A DNA stretch of 64,000 nt. Source: Candidatus Sulfotelmatobacter sp. GTDB lineage: Bacteria; Acidobacteriota; Terriglobia; Terriglobales; Acidobacteriaceae. Positions 37,701 through 47,309 of this stretch are shown here, piece by piece. Within the stretch, counting starts at the first letter, position 1. Every line of letters starts with the position of its first letter. A program made the position numbers and the translations under genes. The stretch is from the NCBI GenBank assembly GCA_036500765.1, contig DASYBM010000004.1, forward strand, positions 1,488,001 to 1,552,000. The letters run 5' to 3'. The notes beneath the pieces were generated by a model that worked only from the letters and a program-made list of their open reading frames with translations, did not search any database and was not told where the DNA came from.

Positions 37701-38553
37701 AATAACCTTGCGCATTCAAAATCGTATTGCGGAAATATTCGTACAGGTCACCATGCCATTGATTGGTCCCGGACTTGGTGACAACGTTCACCACTGCACC
37801 AGAGTTGCGTCCGTATTCCGCGTCGAAAGTGTTGCTGATCACGCGAAACTCTTCGATAGCGTCCGGAGTCGGCTGGATGGTCGGCAAGTTGACGAACTGG
37901 TCGTTGGCGTCGCCGCCGTTGACGCTGAAATTGTTGGCGCGGCTGCGGCCCCCGTTCACCGAAACTGCTCCCGCGTCGTCGCTGCCATAGAAGGTTCCGC
38001 CACTCGACCCTAGCTGGGACTGCACCCCAGGCTGCAACTGTAGAAATTGATAGGTGTCGCGGGCGTTCAGCGGCAGTTCGTTTACCGAACGATTGTTCAC
38101 GACCGCACCCAACTGTGTGCTGGTGGTGTCGACCAGCGGAGCTTCCGAGGTCACATCGACTACTTCTTTATTCTCTCCCAACTGCAAAGTCATGTTCAGC
38201 GTGATGACCTGGTTCACGTCGAGCGAGATGCCGTGGCGCACCGCCTTCTTGAAGCCGGTCAGATCGAAGCTGACGGTGTAGTTCCCAACCGCGAGATTGG
38301 GAAACACGAAATCGCCGCTGTCGTTGCTGACGGTATCGGAGCCGATGCCGGTCGCATCATTCGTGGCCGCAACTTTCACTCCGCTCAACACCGCTCCGCT
38401 AGGGTCGGAAACCCGTCCCAGGACCCGGCCTCCAGTACCCTGGGCGAGGACCAACGTAGGCATCAGCAGGCAAACAGCAGCCGCCACGCAAACCATTTTC
38501 AGAGACGTCAACGAGAGGCACAACTCACACCAGCGGGCTCGCAGCGACGGCAT
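34714..38553 (-). CDS. TonB-dependent receptor-like outer-membrane protein with carboxypeptidase-regulatory-like domain (Oar type)
   Basis: About 1279 residues from the ATG at 38553, chosen because TTGGAGG precedes it by a few bases and a signal peptide follows (MVCVAAAVCLLMPTLVLAQ); an open frame to 38715 is probably untranslated. A carboxypeptidase-regulatory-like domain comes next (GGRVLGRVSDPSGAVLSGVK), then a plug with ELPLNARDTYQFLQLQPGVQ and a long barrel ending FALKYYF. It is the first gene leftward from the control region shared with the MerR-XRE-cupin regulator and lies upstream of the aminotransferase cluster. It may carry a polyamine-related or complexed ligand across the outer membrane; this is inference from position. 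Confidence 0.87.
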   Translation of the reverse strand: MPSLRARWCELCLSLTSLKMVCVAAAVCLLMPTLVLAQGTGGRVLGRVSDPSGAVLSGVKVAATNDATGIGSDTVSNDSGDFVFPNLAVGNYTVSFDLTGFKKAVRHGISLDVNQVITLNMTLQLGENKEVVDVTSEAPLVDTTSTQLGAVVNNRSVNELPLNARDTYQFLQLQPGVQSQLGSSGGTFYGSDDAGAVSVNGGRSRANNFSVNGGDANDQFVNLPTIQPTPDAIEEFRVISNTFDAEYGRNSGAVVNVVTKSGTNQWHGDLYEYFRNTILNAQGYFNTVKPQENQNQFGGTFGGPIVKDRTFFFVSYEGRRVRQGISGQTVIVPTPAERSGDFSAGMPFGNVISDQTVADALNGRPGCTQAIQNQGGSVPEAGVGYSTYMDSSNVSHPGVFTTATGLENQIPIACMDPVATDLLRFVPAANRSNANGGYYQAVPVSADTQNQFTLRLDHHINDHQNFSFYYYFTNDSNFQPFYNFQASGANIPGFGANVGSRYQQFNPSHTWTISNSLINEARFTYMREGQLTFQHPQTTNPVTDSCTSAVANYCFTGTSDSSAINTIIANSGYPASQAGITTGLPSNRTGVPFVGVAGGFAIGNGWEGELPQVGNTFQWADSLTWVKGTHAMKFGADVRRSRFDQTLYYNVSGNFTFNSTTTDSVQYTLPNGSTDSYPNYLLGLADSYSQGSAQREDVRNTGVYLFAQDSWKIKPNVTLNYGLRWELDTPLTDALHHVQTYRPGQNSTVYPCTLTAAEQTNFGVSTCAEAGVQPTGLVFPGDPGVPNGLTQTYYKAFAPRVGLAYSPNFNDGFLGKLFGSNGKTSIRTGWGLFYNPMEQLVLEQFGAEPPFGGSTYLPGTFFNTPFVQQNGLVNPNPFKGILSPTPGQPQDWASFRPILLYGDFQPHMRTQYTAQYNFSVQREIANGLLWQINYVGSQGHRLLASHDINASNPQTCLDIITIQGPGACGPFAEDSPYSLTVPQGFNFHLPNGSTVTGATGGTPVQLVGLRPFSSPNCVATGANIGQGCPLDGVPIFTNIFAEDTIAASAYNSLQTMLEKRFSHGLQLQASYTFSKSLDWASSFEETVNPFNYKASRALSLFNSKQRFVVNFYWELPVRKYNGFAGKALNDWAVSGIVQLQSGFPIRLSDPDDYELISSLFFLGTGAPQLTGPLQILNPKTAPNNAYLNAGQFSEPTLGTFSTTPRSICCGPGENQWDMTFSKRIAVSETKYFQFRADIFNLFNKTQFVNPDGNFSDTTFGQIQSAREARDVQFALKYYF

Positions 38554-38602
38554 GGAACCTCCAAGACATCTTCGGGAAAGTTTTTTGCTCTGGAACGACA
38601 GC

Positions 38603-38639
38603 TTGTGCCCAGCCACAACCTTGCTATAATCCCGCAAGG
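38603..38639 (+). promoter_or_regulatory. sigma-70-type promoter with centred inverted repeat upstream of the MerR-XRE-cupin regulator
   Basis: TTGTGC (38603-38608), 16 bases, then TATAAT (38625-38630), with TG one base upstream as in extended -10 promoters. A 6 bp inverted repeat CCTTGC-N9-GCAAGG (38619-38639) brackets the -10 box, a good place for a repressor or MerR-type activator. It lies in the 188 bp between the divergent receptor and regulator genes. Confidence 0.65.
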
Positions 38640-38741
38640 TTAGAGAACAGGTGCGCAAACTGTCAAGGACAAAAAAACGCGTGCTCCCCATAAGAAATTT
38701 CAATGAGAACTTCACGCCCGCCGGCGCACGACAGGAACGGC

Positions 38742-39530
38742 ATGGCTGAAACTTATTTGAAGATCGGCGATGTGGCGAAAAAAGTCGGCGTTTCGCCCTC
38801 GGTGATCCGCTCCTGGGAGAGCCTTGGCCTGACGCGTCCGCGGCGCACCGAGAGTAAGTATCGGCTCTATTCTTCCGATGATGTGAAGCTGCTGAAGCGT
38901 GCGCGCTTCCTGCGCAAAGTTCGCGGACTTAACGCTGCCGCTATCATGCAACTGCTCAAACGCGAAGGCAAAGCGCGTCCGGCAGCAGATGGGAACGCCG
39001 GAGCGATCGGCTCTCACTTGCGCCAGCTGCGGGCACAACGGAAGCTTTCCCTGGCGCAGGTGGCGCAGGCCGTCGGCATTTCGGTCGGATTTCTCAGCGC
39101 GCTCGAACGTTCGCAAACGAGCGGCTCGGTTGGAACCCTGCGGAAACTCGCCCGCTATTACAAAACCAACATCCTCGATTTCTTCGACGCCAACGGCGCA
39201 GCCAGTCGCCAGGTCAAGCCCCGAGAACGCAAAGTACTCGAAGCGGGCGTGGGGGTTCGCATGGAGTTGCTGGCATGGGGCGACACGGTCATGGAGCCGC
39301 ATTTGTTTCGCATCGCACCGGAAGCCGGCAGTGGCGATCCTTACACGCACGAGGGCGAGGAATTCATTTACGTGTTACGTGGAGATCTTGAGATCGCGGT
39401 GAACGGCAAAGAGTATCGACTGAAACCCGGCGACAGCTTCTATTTTGAGAGCGCGACTCCGCACCGGTGGAAGAATCCCGGCCGCAAGGAAACTTGCGTT
39501 CTGTGGATCAATACGCCGCCAACATTTTAG
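38742..39530 (+). CDS. fused MerR-HTH / XRE-HTH / cupin transcriptional regulator
   Basis: 262-residue cytoplasmic regulator with three modules. The first is a MerR-type winged helix (about 6-75, YLKIGDVAKKVGVSPSVIRS). The second is an XRE helix-turn-helix (about 91-146, LSLAQVAQAVGISVGFLSAL), followed by a linker. The third is a C-terminal cupin (about 185-258, YTHEGEEFIYVLRGDLEIAV and KPGDSFYFESATPHRW). XRE-cupin proteins such as PuuR control polyamine catabolism, and this gene heads the polyamine transport operon 9 bases before the PotD gene. I use the ATG at 38742 with AGGA before it; an ATG at 38703 lacks a ribosome site. The cupin probably binds the inducing amine. Two DNA-binding modules in one chain is the unusual part. 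Confidence 0.9.
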   Translation: MAETYLKIGDVAKKVGVSPSVIRSWESLGLTRPRRTESKYRLYSSDDVKLLKRARFLRKVRGLNAAAIMQLLKREGKARPAADGNAGAIGSHLRQLRAQRKLSLAQVAQAVGISVGFLSALERSQTSGSVGTLRKLARYYKTNILDFFDANGAASRQVKPRERKVLEAGVGVRMELLAWGDTVMEPHLFRIAPEAGSGDPYTHEGEEFIYVLRGDLEIAVNGKEYRLKPGDSFYFESATPHRWKNPGRKETCVLWINTPPTF

Positions 39531-39539
39531 GAGGCCAGA

Positions 39540-40637
39540 ATGAATTGGCATCGCCCCCGCAGGTCGAACCCGCATTGGCCGAAAATATCGCATTTGCTGG
39601 CGATGGTGGCGGCGATTTTGTGCGTGGGCTCGTGCTCGAAACCAGCCCCGACGCTCAATCTTCTGGTTTGGGAAGGTTATGCCGATCCCTCGTTCATCAA
39701 GACGTTCGAAAAGCAAAATCATTGCAAAGTTACGGCGTCGTACATGGGATCGAGCGACGAATTGATGGCCAAACTTCATGGCGGCAGCTCGGGCAATTAC
39801 GACGTGATTTCGCCCTCGAGCGACGTGGCGGCATCTGTCGTAAGTGCAGGATTGGCCGCTCCGCTCGATCTCACAAAAATTCCCAGCTACAGCCAGCTCT
39901 CTCCGCAGTTGACTTTGCTGCCCCTGGTTCGCGGCAAGGGTCAGGTTTACGGCGTGCCCTTCATGTGGGGGCCCGATCCCATCATCTACGACACCACCGC
40001 TTTTGCGCAGCCTCCGGATTCCTGGAATGTCTTTTGGGATCCGAAATACAAAGGCAAGGTTTCGGTGTGGGACGATCTTTCCACGGTGTATATGGCAGCG
40101 CAGGTTCTCGGCTATGACAGGCCCGATCCGTCGCGTCTCTATAACTTGAGCGACCAGCAACTCGAAGCCGTTAAGAAAAAATTGCTGGAGCTGAAACCGA
40201 ATGTGCGCAAAATGTGGTCGACTGGCGGAGAGCTGACGAACCTGTTCGAGAGCCACGAAATTGTGATCGCCATGGGCTGGCCGCTCAATACCGCCGATCT
40301 GAAGAAAGCGGGTTTCCCTGTCGGCGAAACCATTCCCAAGGAAAACACCACCGGGTGGATCGACCATCTGATGATCACGGCGGGCAGCGAGAATAAGGAA
40401 CTTGCGCACAAGTTTCTCGAATACATGATTCAGGCGCAGACGCAGAAACTCGTGACCGACAAAACGCATTATGTTCCGGCCAATCCGCAGGCAGGTCGTC
40501 TGATGACGCCGGACGAAGTGAAGACGCTGCACCTCGACGATGTGGAGAATTATCAGAAACGCCTTTACTTTTGGCAGAGCGTCCCGCGCCGCGCGAAGTA
40601 TACGGAAATTTGGAACGACGTAAAGGCCGCGCAATAG
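39540..40637 (+). CDS. potD: PotD-like polyamine-binding lipoprotein of an ABC transporter
   Basis: 365-residue solute-binding protein (family 1, spermidine/putrescine type). The lipobox AILCVGSC (Cys about residue 32) anchors it to the membrane. The mature part starts LNLLVWEGYADPSFIKTF, the usual opening of PotD/PotF proteins, with SSDVAASVVSAGL and PFMWGPDPIIYDTTAF as later family blocks. A strong AGGAGG lies five bases before the ATG. It is followed by ATPase and two permease genes in order. Spermidine versus putrescine preference cannot be told from the sequence. Confidence 0.9.
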   Translation: MNWHRPRRSNPHWPKISHLLAMVAAILCVGSCSKPAPTLNLLVWEGYADPSFIKTFEKQNHCKVTASYMGSSDELMAKLHGGSSGNYDVISPSSDVAASVVSAGLAAPLDLTKIPSYSQLSPQLTLLPLVRGKGQVYGVPFMWGPDPIIYDTTAFAQPPDSWNVFWDPKYKGKVSVWDDLSTVYMAAQVLGYDRPDPSRLYNLSDQQLEAVKKKLLELKPNVRKMWSTGGELTNLFESHEIVIAMGWPLNTADLKKAGFPVGETIPKENTTGWIDHLMITAGSENKELAHKFLEYMIQAQTQKLVTDKTHYVPANPQAGRLMTPDEVKTLHLDDVENYQKRLYFWQSVPRRAKYTEIWNDVKAAQ

Positions 40638-40646
40638 TCAGGATTC

Positions 40647-41756
40647 ATGCCCTCTTCCACAACGACCGGCAGCGGGGCGACAACGGCCGGGCAATCCACG
40701 GCCAAGCCCACTCTTCTGAGCATCCGCGATGTGGCCAAGATCTTCGGCCGCAACGTGGTGCTGCGCAATGTTTCACTCGAGATCGCTGAGGGAGAATTTC
40801 TTACCATCCTCGGCGAGAGCGGTTCGGGAAAGACCACGCTTTTGCGGATCATTGCCGGCTTCGAAGCCGCAACCTCCGGCGAGATCTGGATGGGCTGCGA
40901 GCGACTCGATCACCAACCGCCCTACCGTCGCCGCGTAAACACAGTGTTTCAGAGCTACGCCCTCTTCCCGCATCTCACGGTTGAGGAAAACGTTGGCTAC
41001 GGTTTGAGCGTCGCCAGGCTTCCCGCCGCAGAAATAAAGCAACGCGTCGCCGAAGCTCTCGACAAAGTGAGGATGACGGCTCATGCCAAATCGAAACCCT
41101 CAAAGATCAGCGGCGGCCAGCAGCAGCGGGTTGCGCTCGCACGCGCCCTGGTGAACCGTCCACGCCTGCTATTACTCGATGAGCCGCTGTCAGCCCTGGA
41201 CGCCAACCTCCGCCGCCAGATGCAGGTCGAACTGAAATCGTTGCAGCGCGAAGTCGGCATCGCGTTCGTCTTCGTCACACACGATCAAGAAGAAGCGATG
41301 GTCATGTCCGACCGTATTGCCCTGCTGCGTTCCGGCGAACTGGAGCAGGTGGCGACGCCGCGCGAAATTTACACGCGTCCCGCCACGGCGTATGTGGCGC
41401 AGTTTATTGGCCATACGAATCTGCTGAGAAGCGAAGTGCGGGGAGGCGTGGCACACTGCGCATCACTGTCGTGGACCACCTCCCTTCCCGACGGACCGGC
41501 GATTTTTTCTTTACGTCCCGAGCATATTCGGCTGTCTCAAAAAAAAGCAGATCCAACCCGTGATGCAGTGCACACCGGTGGCCGAGTCCTGCATCAGGCA
41601 TTTCATGGCGCAACCGAACTGATTCGCGTGGAGTGCGCCGGCGGACTTGTGCTGACAATCCGCACTGCCAGCGGGATTGGCGCGCAGAATGAAATCGACC
41701 TTGAATTTTCGCCCGGCGATGCGGTCTTGGTGAAAGACTCTCCGGAAAGAAATTGA
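40647..41756 (+). CDS. potA: polyamine ABC transporter ATP-binding protein
   Basis: 369-residue ABC ATPase of the PotA/MalK type. It has Walker A GESGSGKTTLLRIIAG, the Q-loop FQSYALFPHLTVEENVGYG, signature SGGQQQRVALARAL, Walker B LLLLDEPLSALD and the switch His in VTHDQEEAM. A C-terminal TOBE-like domain (about 280-365) follows, with FSLRPEHIRLS. It energises uptake through the two permeases encoded just downstream. The first 20 residues (Ser/Thr/Gly-rich) are an unusual extension; the domain proper starts at LLSIRDVAKIFG. Confidence 0.93.
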   Translation: MPSSTTTGSGATTAGQSTAKPTLLSIRDVAKIFGRNVVLRNVSLEIAEGEFLTILGESGSGKTTLLRIIAGFEAATSGEIWMGCERLDHQPPYRRRVNTVFQSYALFPHLTVEENVGYGLSVARLPAAEIKQRVAEALDKVRMTAHAKSKPSKISGGQQQRVALARALVNRPRLLLLDEPLSALDANLRRQMQVELKSLQREVGIAFVFVTHDQEEAMVMSDRIALLRSGELEQVATPREIYTRPATAYVAQFIGHTNLLRSEVRGGVAHCASLSWTTSLPDGPAIFSLRPEHIRLSQKKADPTRDAVHTGGRVLHQAFHGATELIRVECAGGLVLTIRTASGIGAQNEIDLEFSPGDAVLVKDSPERN

Positions 41757-41776
41757 CGAAAGGATTTTGGAGAAAC

Positions 41777-42625
41777 ATGTTCTCCCGAGCCTATAAGACG
41801 GCCGTAACCGTCCCGCCGCTGTTGTGGGTGACGGCATTTCTGCTCCTGCCCTACGCGTTGATGTTCTGCTACAGCTTCTGGTCGGTTTCGCCCGAGCAGG
41901 CCATCGTGCACTCCTGGAATTTTCAAAACTATAAGGAGCTCTTCCAGAAAGCGGTCTATTGGCAAACTCTGCTGCGCTCCATGTGGATTGCCGCCCGCGT
42001 GATGTTATTTTCTCTGCTGCTGGGATACCCGCTCGCCTATTTTCTTTCCTTCTACGCGGGCAAGCGCAAAGATCTTTTCTATCAGTTGGTCATCATTCCT
42101 CTTTGGGTTAGCTACCTGGTCCGCGCGTATGCATGGAAGACAATCCTCGGATCCGGCGGCGTGCTCAATACGCTGCTTCAGTATGCCCACCTGACCACCC
42201 ATCCCCTCGATTTTTTGCTCTATAGCCCTTTCGCTGTGGTGCTGACACTCACGCACATCTACACGCCGTTCGCGATTCTGCCGATTTATGCTGCCCTGGA
42301 GCATATCCCGCGCAATCTGGTCGAAGCCTCGCATGACCTGGGTGCGACACCCGCGCAAACGTTTTGGAAAGTAATCTTCCCGCTGTCGATTCCCGGCGTC
42401 GTTGCCGGCGCAACTTTCGCCTTCGTTCTAAGCCTTGGCGATTTCCTCGCTCCACTTTTGCTGGGCGGGCCTAGCGGCATCATGATTTCGAATATTGTCG
42501 TCAGCCTGTTCGGAGCGGCTTACAACTGGCCACTTGGTGCAGCCATCTCACTCGCCATGCTCGTGATCGTGGCCAGCCTGCTTTTCTTTTCTGAGCGCCT
42601 CGAAAAGAAATGGAGCTTTTCGTGA
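41777..42625 (+). CDS. potB: polyamine ABC transporter permease, PotB type
   Basis: Inner-membrane permease of about 282 residues with six hydrophobic segments. The ABC permease EAA loop is seen as LEHIPRNLVEASHDLGATPAQT. The TTG at 41753 would overlap the ATPase stop, but the ATG at 41777 has TTGGAG five bases upstream and is the better start. It pairs with the next permease to form the channel for the PotD-bound amine. Confidence 0.9.
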   Translation: MFSRAYKTAVTVPPLLWVTAFLLLPYALMFCYSFWSVSPEQAIVHSWNFQNYKELFQKAVYWQTLLRSMWIAARVMLFSLLLGYPLAYFLSFYAGKRKDLFYQLVIIPLWVSYLVRAYAWKTILGSGGVLNTLLQYAHLTTHPLDFLLYSPFAVVLTLTHIYTPFAILPIYAALEHIPRNLVEASHDLGATPAQTFWKVIFPLSIPGVVAGATFAFVLSLGDFLAPLLLGGPSGIMISNIVVSLFGAAYNWPLGAAISLAMLVIVASLLFFSERLEKKWSFS

Positions 42626-43476
42626 CCGGGCAGCCGAGCAGCGAAACCAACATCCCTCGCTCAGGCTGGCTGCAAGTCCACGCAGCCGCGGTCTTTGCAT
42701 TTCTCTATCTGCCGATCGCAGTGCTGATCCTTTATTCGTTCAACGGCCAAGGCGTCGGCGGATTTCCTCCACATCACCTCACACTCGATTGGTATCGAAT
42801 TCTCTTCGCCGACAGCGCCATCTGGGATTCGGTGCTCAACAGCCTGCAAGTGGCAATCGCGGCGATCGCCATCTCGCTCACCTTCGGCATACCGGCAGCC
42901 TTGGCTCTGGACCGCGCCCAATTTCCCGGCAAGGCGCTGTTTCGTCGTCTGGTGCTGCTCCCGCTGATCTTGCCCGGCATCATCACCGGCCTTTCACTGC
43001 TCATGCTCTTCAACGTGGCGGGAGCAAAGCTGAGCCTGATGACGATCATCCTGGGCCACGGCACCGCGTTGATTTCGGTCGCGACCACCGAAGTTTTCGC
43101 CGGCCTGCAAAAGCTCGACCGCGCCCAGGAAGAAGCTTCCCTCGACCTGGGTGCAAACTATTGGCAGACCTTTTGGCGGATCACGGTGCCGAATCTGAAG
43201 CTGCCGATCATCGGCGCAGCGCTTTTGATTTTCACGCTGTCGATGGACGAGATCGCCGTCAGCTTTTTCCTCATCGGCCGCGACAACACGCTTCCGCTCG
43301 AAATCTGGGGCCGACTTCGCCGCGGAATCACCCCGGAGATCAACGCCATCTCGACCATCATTTTTGTGTTTTCGCTGCTGACGATTGTGGTCTGGTACCG
43401 CCTGAGAATCCGGAGCGAAGGCCCCGCCGAAGTAGGCATGGAATTACTGGAACCCGCTGAGGTCAAGGCCAAGTGA
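42610..43476 (+). CDS. potC: polyamine ABC transporter permease, PotC type
   Basis: 288-residue inner-membrane permease, overlapping the PotB gene by 16 bases. Six hydrophobic segments and the EAA loop LQKLDRAQEEASLDLGANYW are visible, along with DEIAVSFFLIGRDNTLPLEIW, typical of PotC/PotI. It completes the PotABCD-type importer. Its stop overlaps the following glycosyltransferase start (GTGA), so the operon continues. Confidence 0.9.
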   Translation: MELFVTGQPSSETNIPRSGWLQVHAAAVFAFLYLPIAVLILYSFNGQGVGGFPPHHLTLDWYRILFADSAIWDSVLNSLQVAIAAIAISLTFGIPAALALDRAQFPGKALFRRLVLLPLILPGIITGLSLLMLFNVAGAKLSLMTIILGHGTALISVATTEVFAGLQKLDRAQEEASLDLGANYWQTFWRITVPNLKLPIIGAALLIFTLSMDEIAVSFFLIGRDNTLPLEIWGRLRRGITPEINAISTIIFVFSLLTIVVWYRLRIRSEGPAEVGMELLEPAEVKAK

Positions 43477-44294
43477 AAGCGTCAGTCTTGATCGCGGTCT
43501 ATAACGGGGTGCGTGAACTGGAACTCGTGCTAACCGGCTTCTCCCGTCAATCCTGTAAGGACTTCGAGGTCGTCATCGCCGACGACGGCTCCGGACCGGA
43601 GATGCGGGCTTTCGTCGAATCTTTTTCGCAGCGCTCGCCCTTCCCAATCAAATATGTCAGCCAAGCCGACGAAGGATTTCGCAAGTGCAAAATTCTGAAT
43701 CAGGCGATTCTAGCCTCCTCCGCGCCCTATCTCATCTTCATTGACGCCGATTGCATTCCTCATCCCCGTTTCGTTCAGGCACACCTTGATCATCAGGAGC
43801 ATGACCACCAGAAGGCTTGTACCGTGCTCTGTGGACGCCGGGTAAACCTGAGCCCAGAGATGTCGCGGAGGCTGACGCCGCAACAGATTCTTGCGGGCGA
43901 ACTCGATCACCCGACGCCCAGGTTAACCCTTGATGCCCTGTTGGGACGAGCCAGCCATTTGGAGGAAAGCCTCGAAATTCGAAATCGAATTCTACGCAAA
44001 TGGCTTCATCGGGCCGAACCCGTGCTATTCGGCTGCAACTTTTCCCTCAGCCGCTCTCTGCTCGAAGAAGTCAACGGTTTCAACGAAGACTTCGTCGACT
44101 ATTGGGGCGAGGACACCGAACTCGGCTATCGCCTGCGCGCCGCCGGTGCGCATCTGGAGTGGGTACGCCACCGCGCCATTCAATACCATCTCCATCACCC
44201 GCAACGTTCGAAAGCTGAAAACAGCTGCGCCCTTCTGGAGAGCGCCCGCGTTGAGCGCAGTCCCGTATGCAGCAACGGATTGCGAAAGCTGTGA
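43473..44294 (+). CDS. family 2 glycosyltransferase
   Basis: 273-residue GT-A enzyme: SVLIAVYNGVRELELVLTGF at the start, VVIADDGSG, the metal-binding FIDADC (DxD-type) and the C-terminal acceptor block FGCNFSLSRSLLEEVNGF with DYWGEDTELGYRL. No membrane segment is seen, so it acts at the cytoplasmic face, adding a sugar to an unknown acceptor. It begins with GTG overlapping the PotC stop (GTGA), which implies translational coupling. That is odd company for a polyamine transporter. It may only share the transcript. Confidence 0.88.
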   Translation: MKASVLIAVYNGVRELELVLTGFSRQSCKDFEVVIADDGSGPEMRAFVESFSQRSPFPIKYVSQADEGFRKCKILNQAILASSAPYLIFIDADCIPHPRFVQAHLDHQEHDHQKACTVLCGRRVNLSPEMSRRLTPQQILAGELDHPTPRLTLDALLGRASHLEESLEIRNRILRKWLHRAEPVLFGCNFSLSRSLLEEVNGFNEDFVDYWGEDTELGYRLRAAGAHLEWVRHRAIQYHLHHPQRSKAENSCALLESARVERSPVCSNGLRKL

Positions 44295-44470
44295 GTCCAA
44301 GAAATCTAATTTAGCAACGTCGTCGCGTGACCTCAGTTCCGCCGGAATCCAGGCATCTTTGCACTTCTCCATCCATAAATTCACCGTCGCATAGTAAAGT
44401 AGTAATACGCCGACAATCGGGGCAGGCCGTCCGTTCATATACTCAGGGCAAAGATCAGGAAGGATCCTTT

Positions 44471-46290
<1,820 letters not shown>

Positions 46291-46294
<4 letters not shown>

Positions 46295-46557
46295 CGCCGC
46301 AACGCAAATCCGGGACGAGCGGCAAGTCCGAAAAGAAGTCTTCTGAAGAGAGGAAGAGCACTCTGCCGCTGCGCATGTTCCTCATTCCTTGCAGTTGCGG
46401 GCGGACATTTGCCGTGGCGGAAAATTACGATCGTCAGGGCACAGCGTGGGGCCGCTATCTGGTCTGTCCCGGCTGCGGCAAGCGCCACGATCCCAAGAAC
46501 CGCCTGCTGCAAATGGGTTTTCACGCCGAAGGATACTGGAAGGTCGACGAGTGTTAA
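46291..46557 (+). CDS. small zinc-ribbon protein coupled to typA
   Basis: 88 residues if read from the GTG at 46291, which overlaps the typA stop (GTGA); 60 residues if read from the ATG at 46375. A Lys/Ser-rich N-terminal tail precedes a probable zinc ribbon made of [15 protein letters not shown] and [14 protein letters not shown] (two Cys pairs). The overlap suggests coupled translation, so a link to ribosomes or RNA is possible, but no function is known to me. The Cys pattern supports a real gene; the start is uncertain. Confidence 0.65.
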
Positions 46558-46743
46558 CTCTGTGCTCTGACGAACATATTGTCTTCACAGTGATTTAACA
46601 AGCCCGTCGGGGAAAACCTGCTATACTGCTCGGCGCATTCGACTGTTCGCCAGCTCCGGTATCGATTTTCAGGAAAGGCCCTCCCGACCTGCCAAGTCCG
46701 CCGAATTGCTCGCACTTCCGACAGCTCAATGCAGAGGCAAGAC

Positions 46744-47091
46744 GTGAAGAATATTTTCGTAGGAAATTTGAGCTTCAATACCAACGAGGACGAACTGCGT
46801 CAGCTGTTTGAGCCCTTCGGGCAAGTGGACCGCGTAAGCATCATGACCGACCGTGACACGGGACGATCTCGTGGTTTCGGATTCGTAGAAATGACCAGTA
46901 ACGATGACGGCGAGAAGGCCATCACGGCGTTGAATGGCTCCTCAGTCGGCGGTCGCACCGTGAACGTAAACGAAGCGCGGCCCAAGACCGAGCGCAGCGG
47001 CGGAGGCGGCGGTGGTGGCGGCCGCGACCGCGGAGATCGCGGCGGTGGCGGCCGGCGTGACGGCGGCGGCGGCCGGCGCGACCGCTATTAG
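46744..47091 (+). CDS. glycine-rich RRM RNA-binding protein
   Basis: About 115 residues. A single RNA-recognition motif has RNP2 NIFVGNLSF and RNP1 RSRGFGFVEM, followed by an RGG-like tail of Gly, Arg and Asp (about residues 85-115). Such proteins bind single-stranded RNA and often rise on cold shock. I choose the GTG at 46744, with AGAGG six bases upstream; the ATG at 46729 adds five residues and would contain that ribosome site. It is monocistronic, 170 bases after the zinc-ribbon gene. Confidence 0.9.
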   Translation: MKNIFVGNLSFNTNEDELRQLFEPFGQVDRVSIMTDRDTGRSRGFGFVEMTSNDDGEKAITALNGSSVGGRTVNVNEARPKTERSGGGGGGGGRDRGDRGGGGRRDGGGGRRDRY

Positions 47092-47309
47092 AAAACAAGA
47101 GGACACTTTCCCTGGAAAATCAGACTCAACCGCAGCCGCACGGCTACGATTGATGTGACGCCCGCGGCATCGAAAGCGGGTGATTACGGTCGCCGCGTGT
47201 TTGCGAGAGGACCACCGCACAAGCTTAGAGATTTTGGCGATTCGATAGTCGGGGCCCGTCGCCATTGATGCACTTTCATCTATCCATGTAGACTGTATTA
47301 GGTCCGTGC

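Noticed and set aside
38554-38715. N-terminal extension of the second receptor to 38715
   Set aside because: The ATG at 38553 has TTGGAGG and is directly followed by the signal peptide; the extension would bury the signal peptide and cover the divergent promoter.
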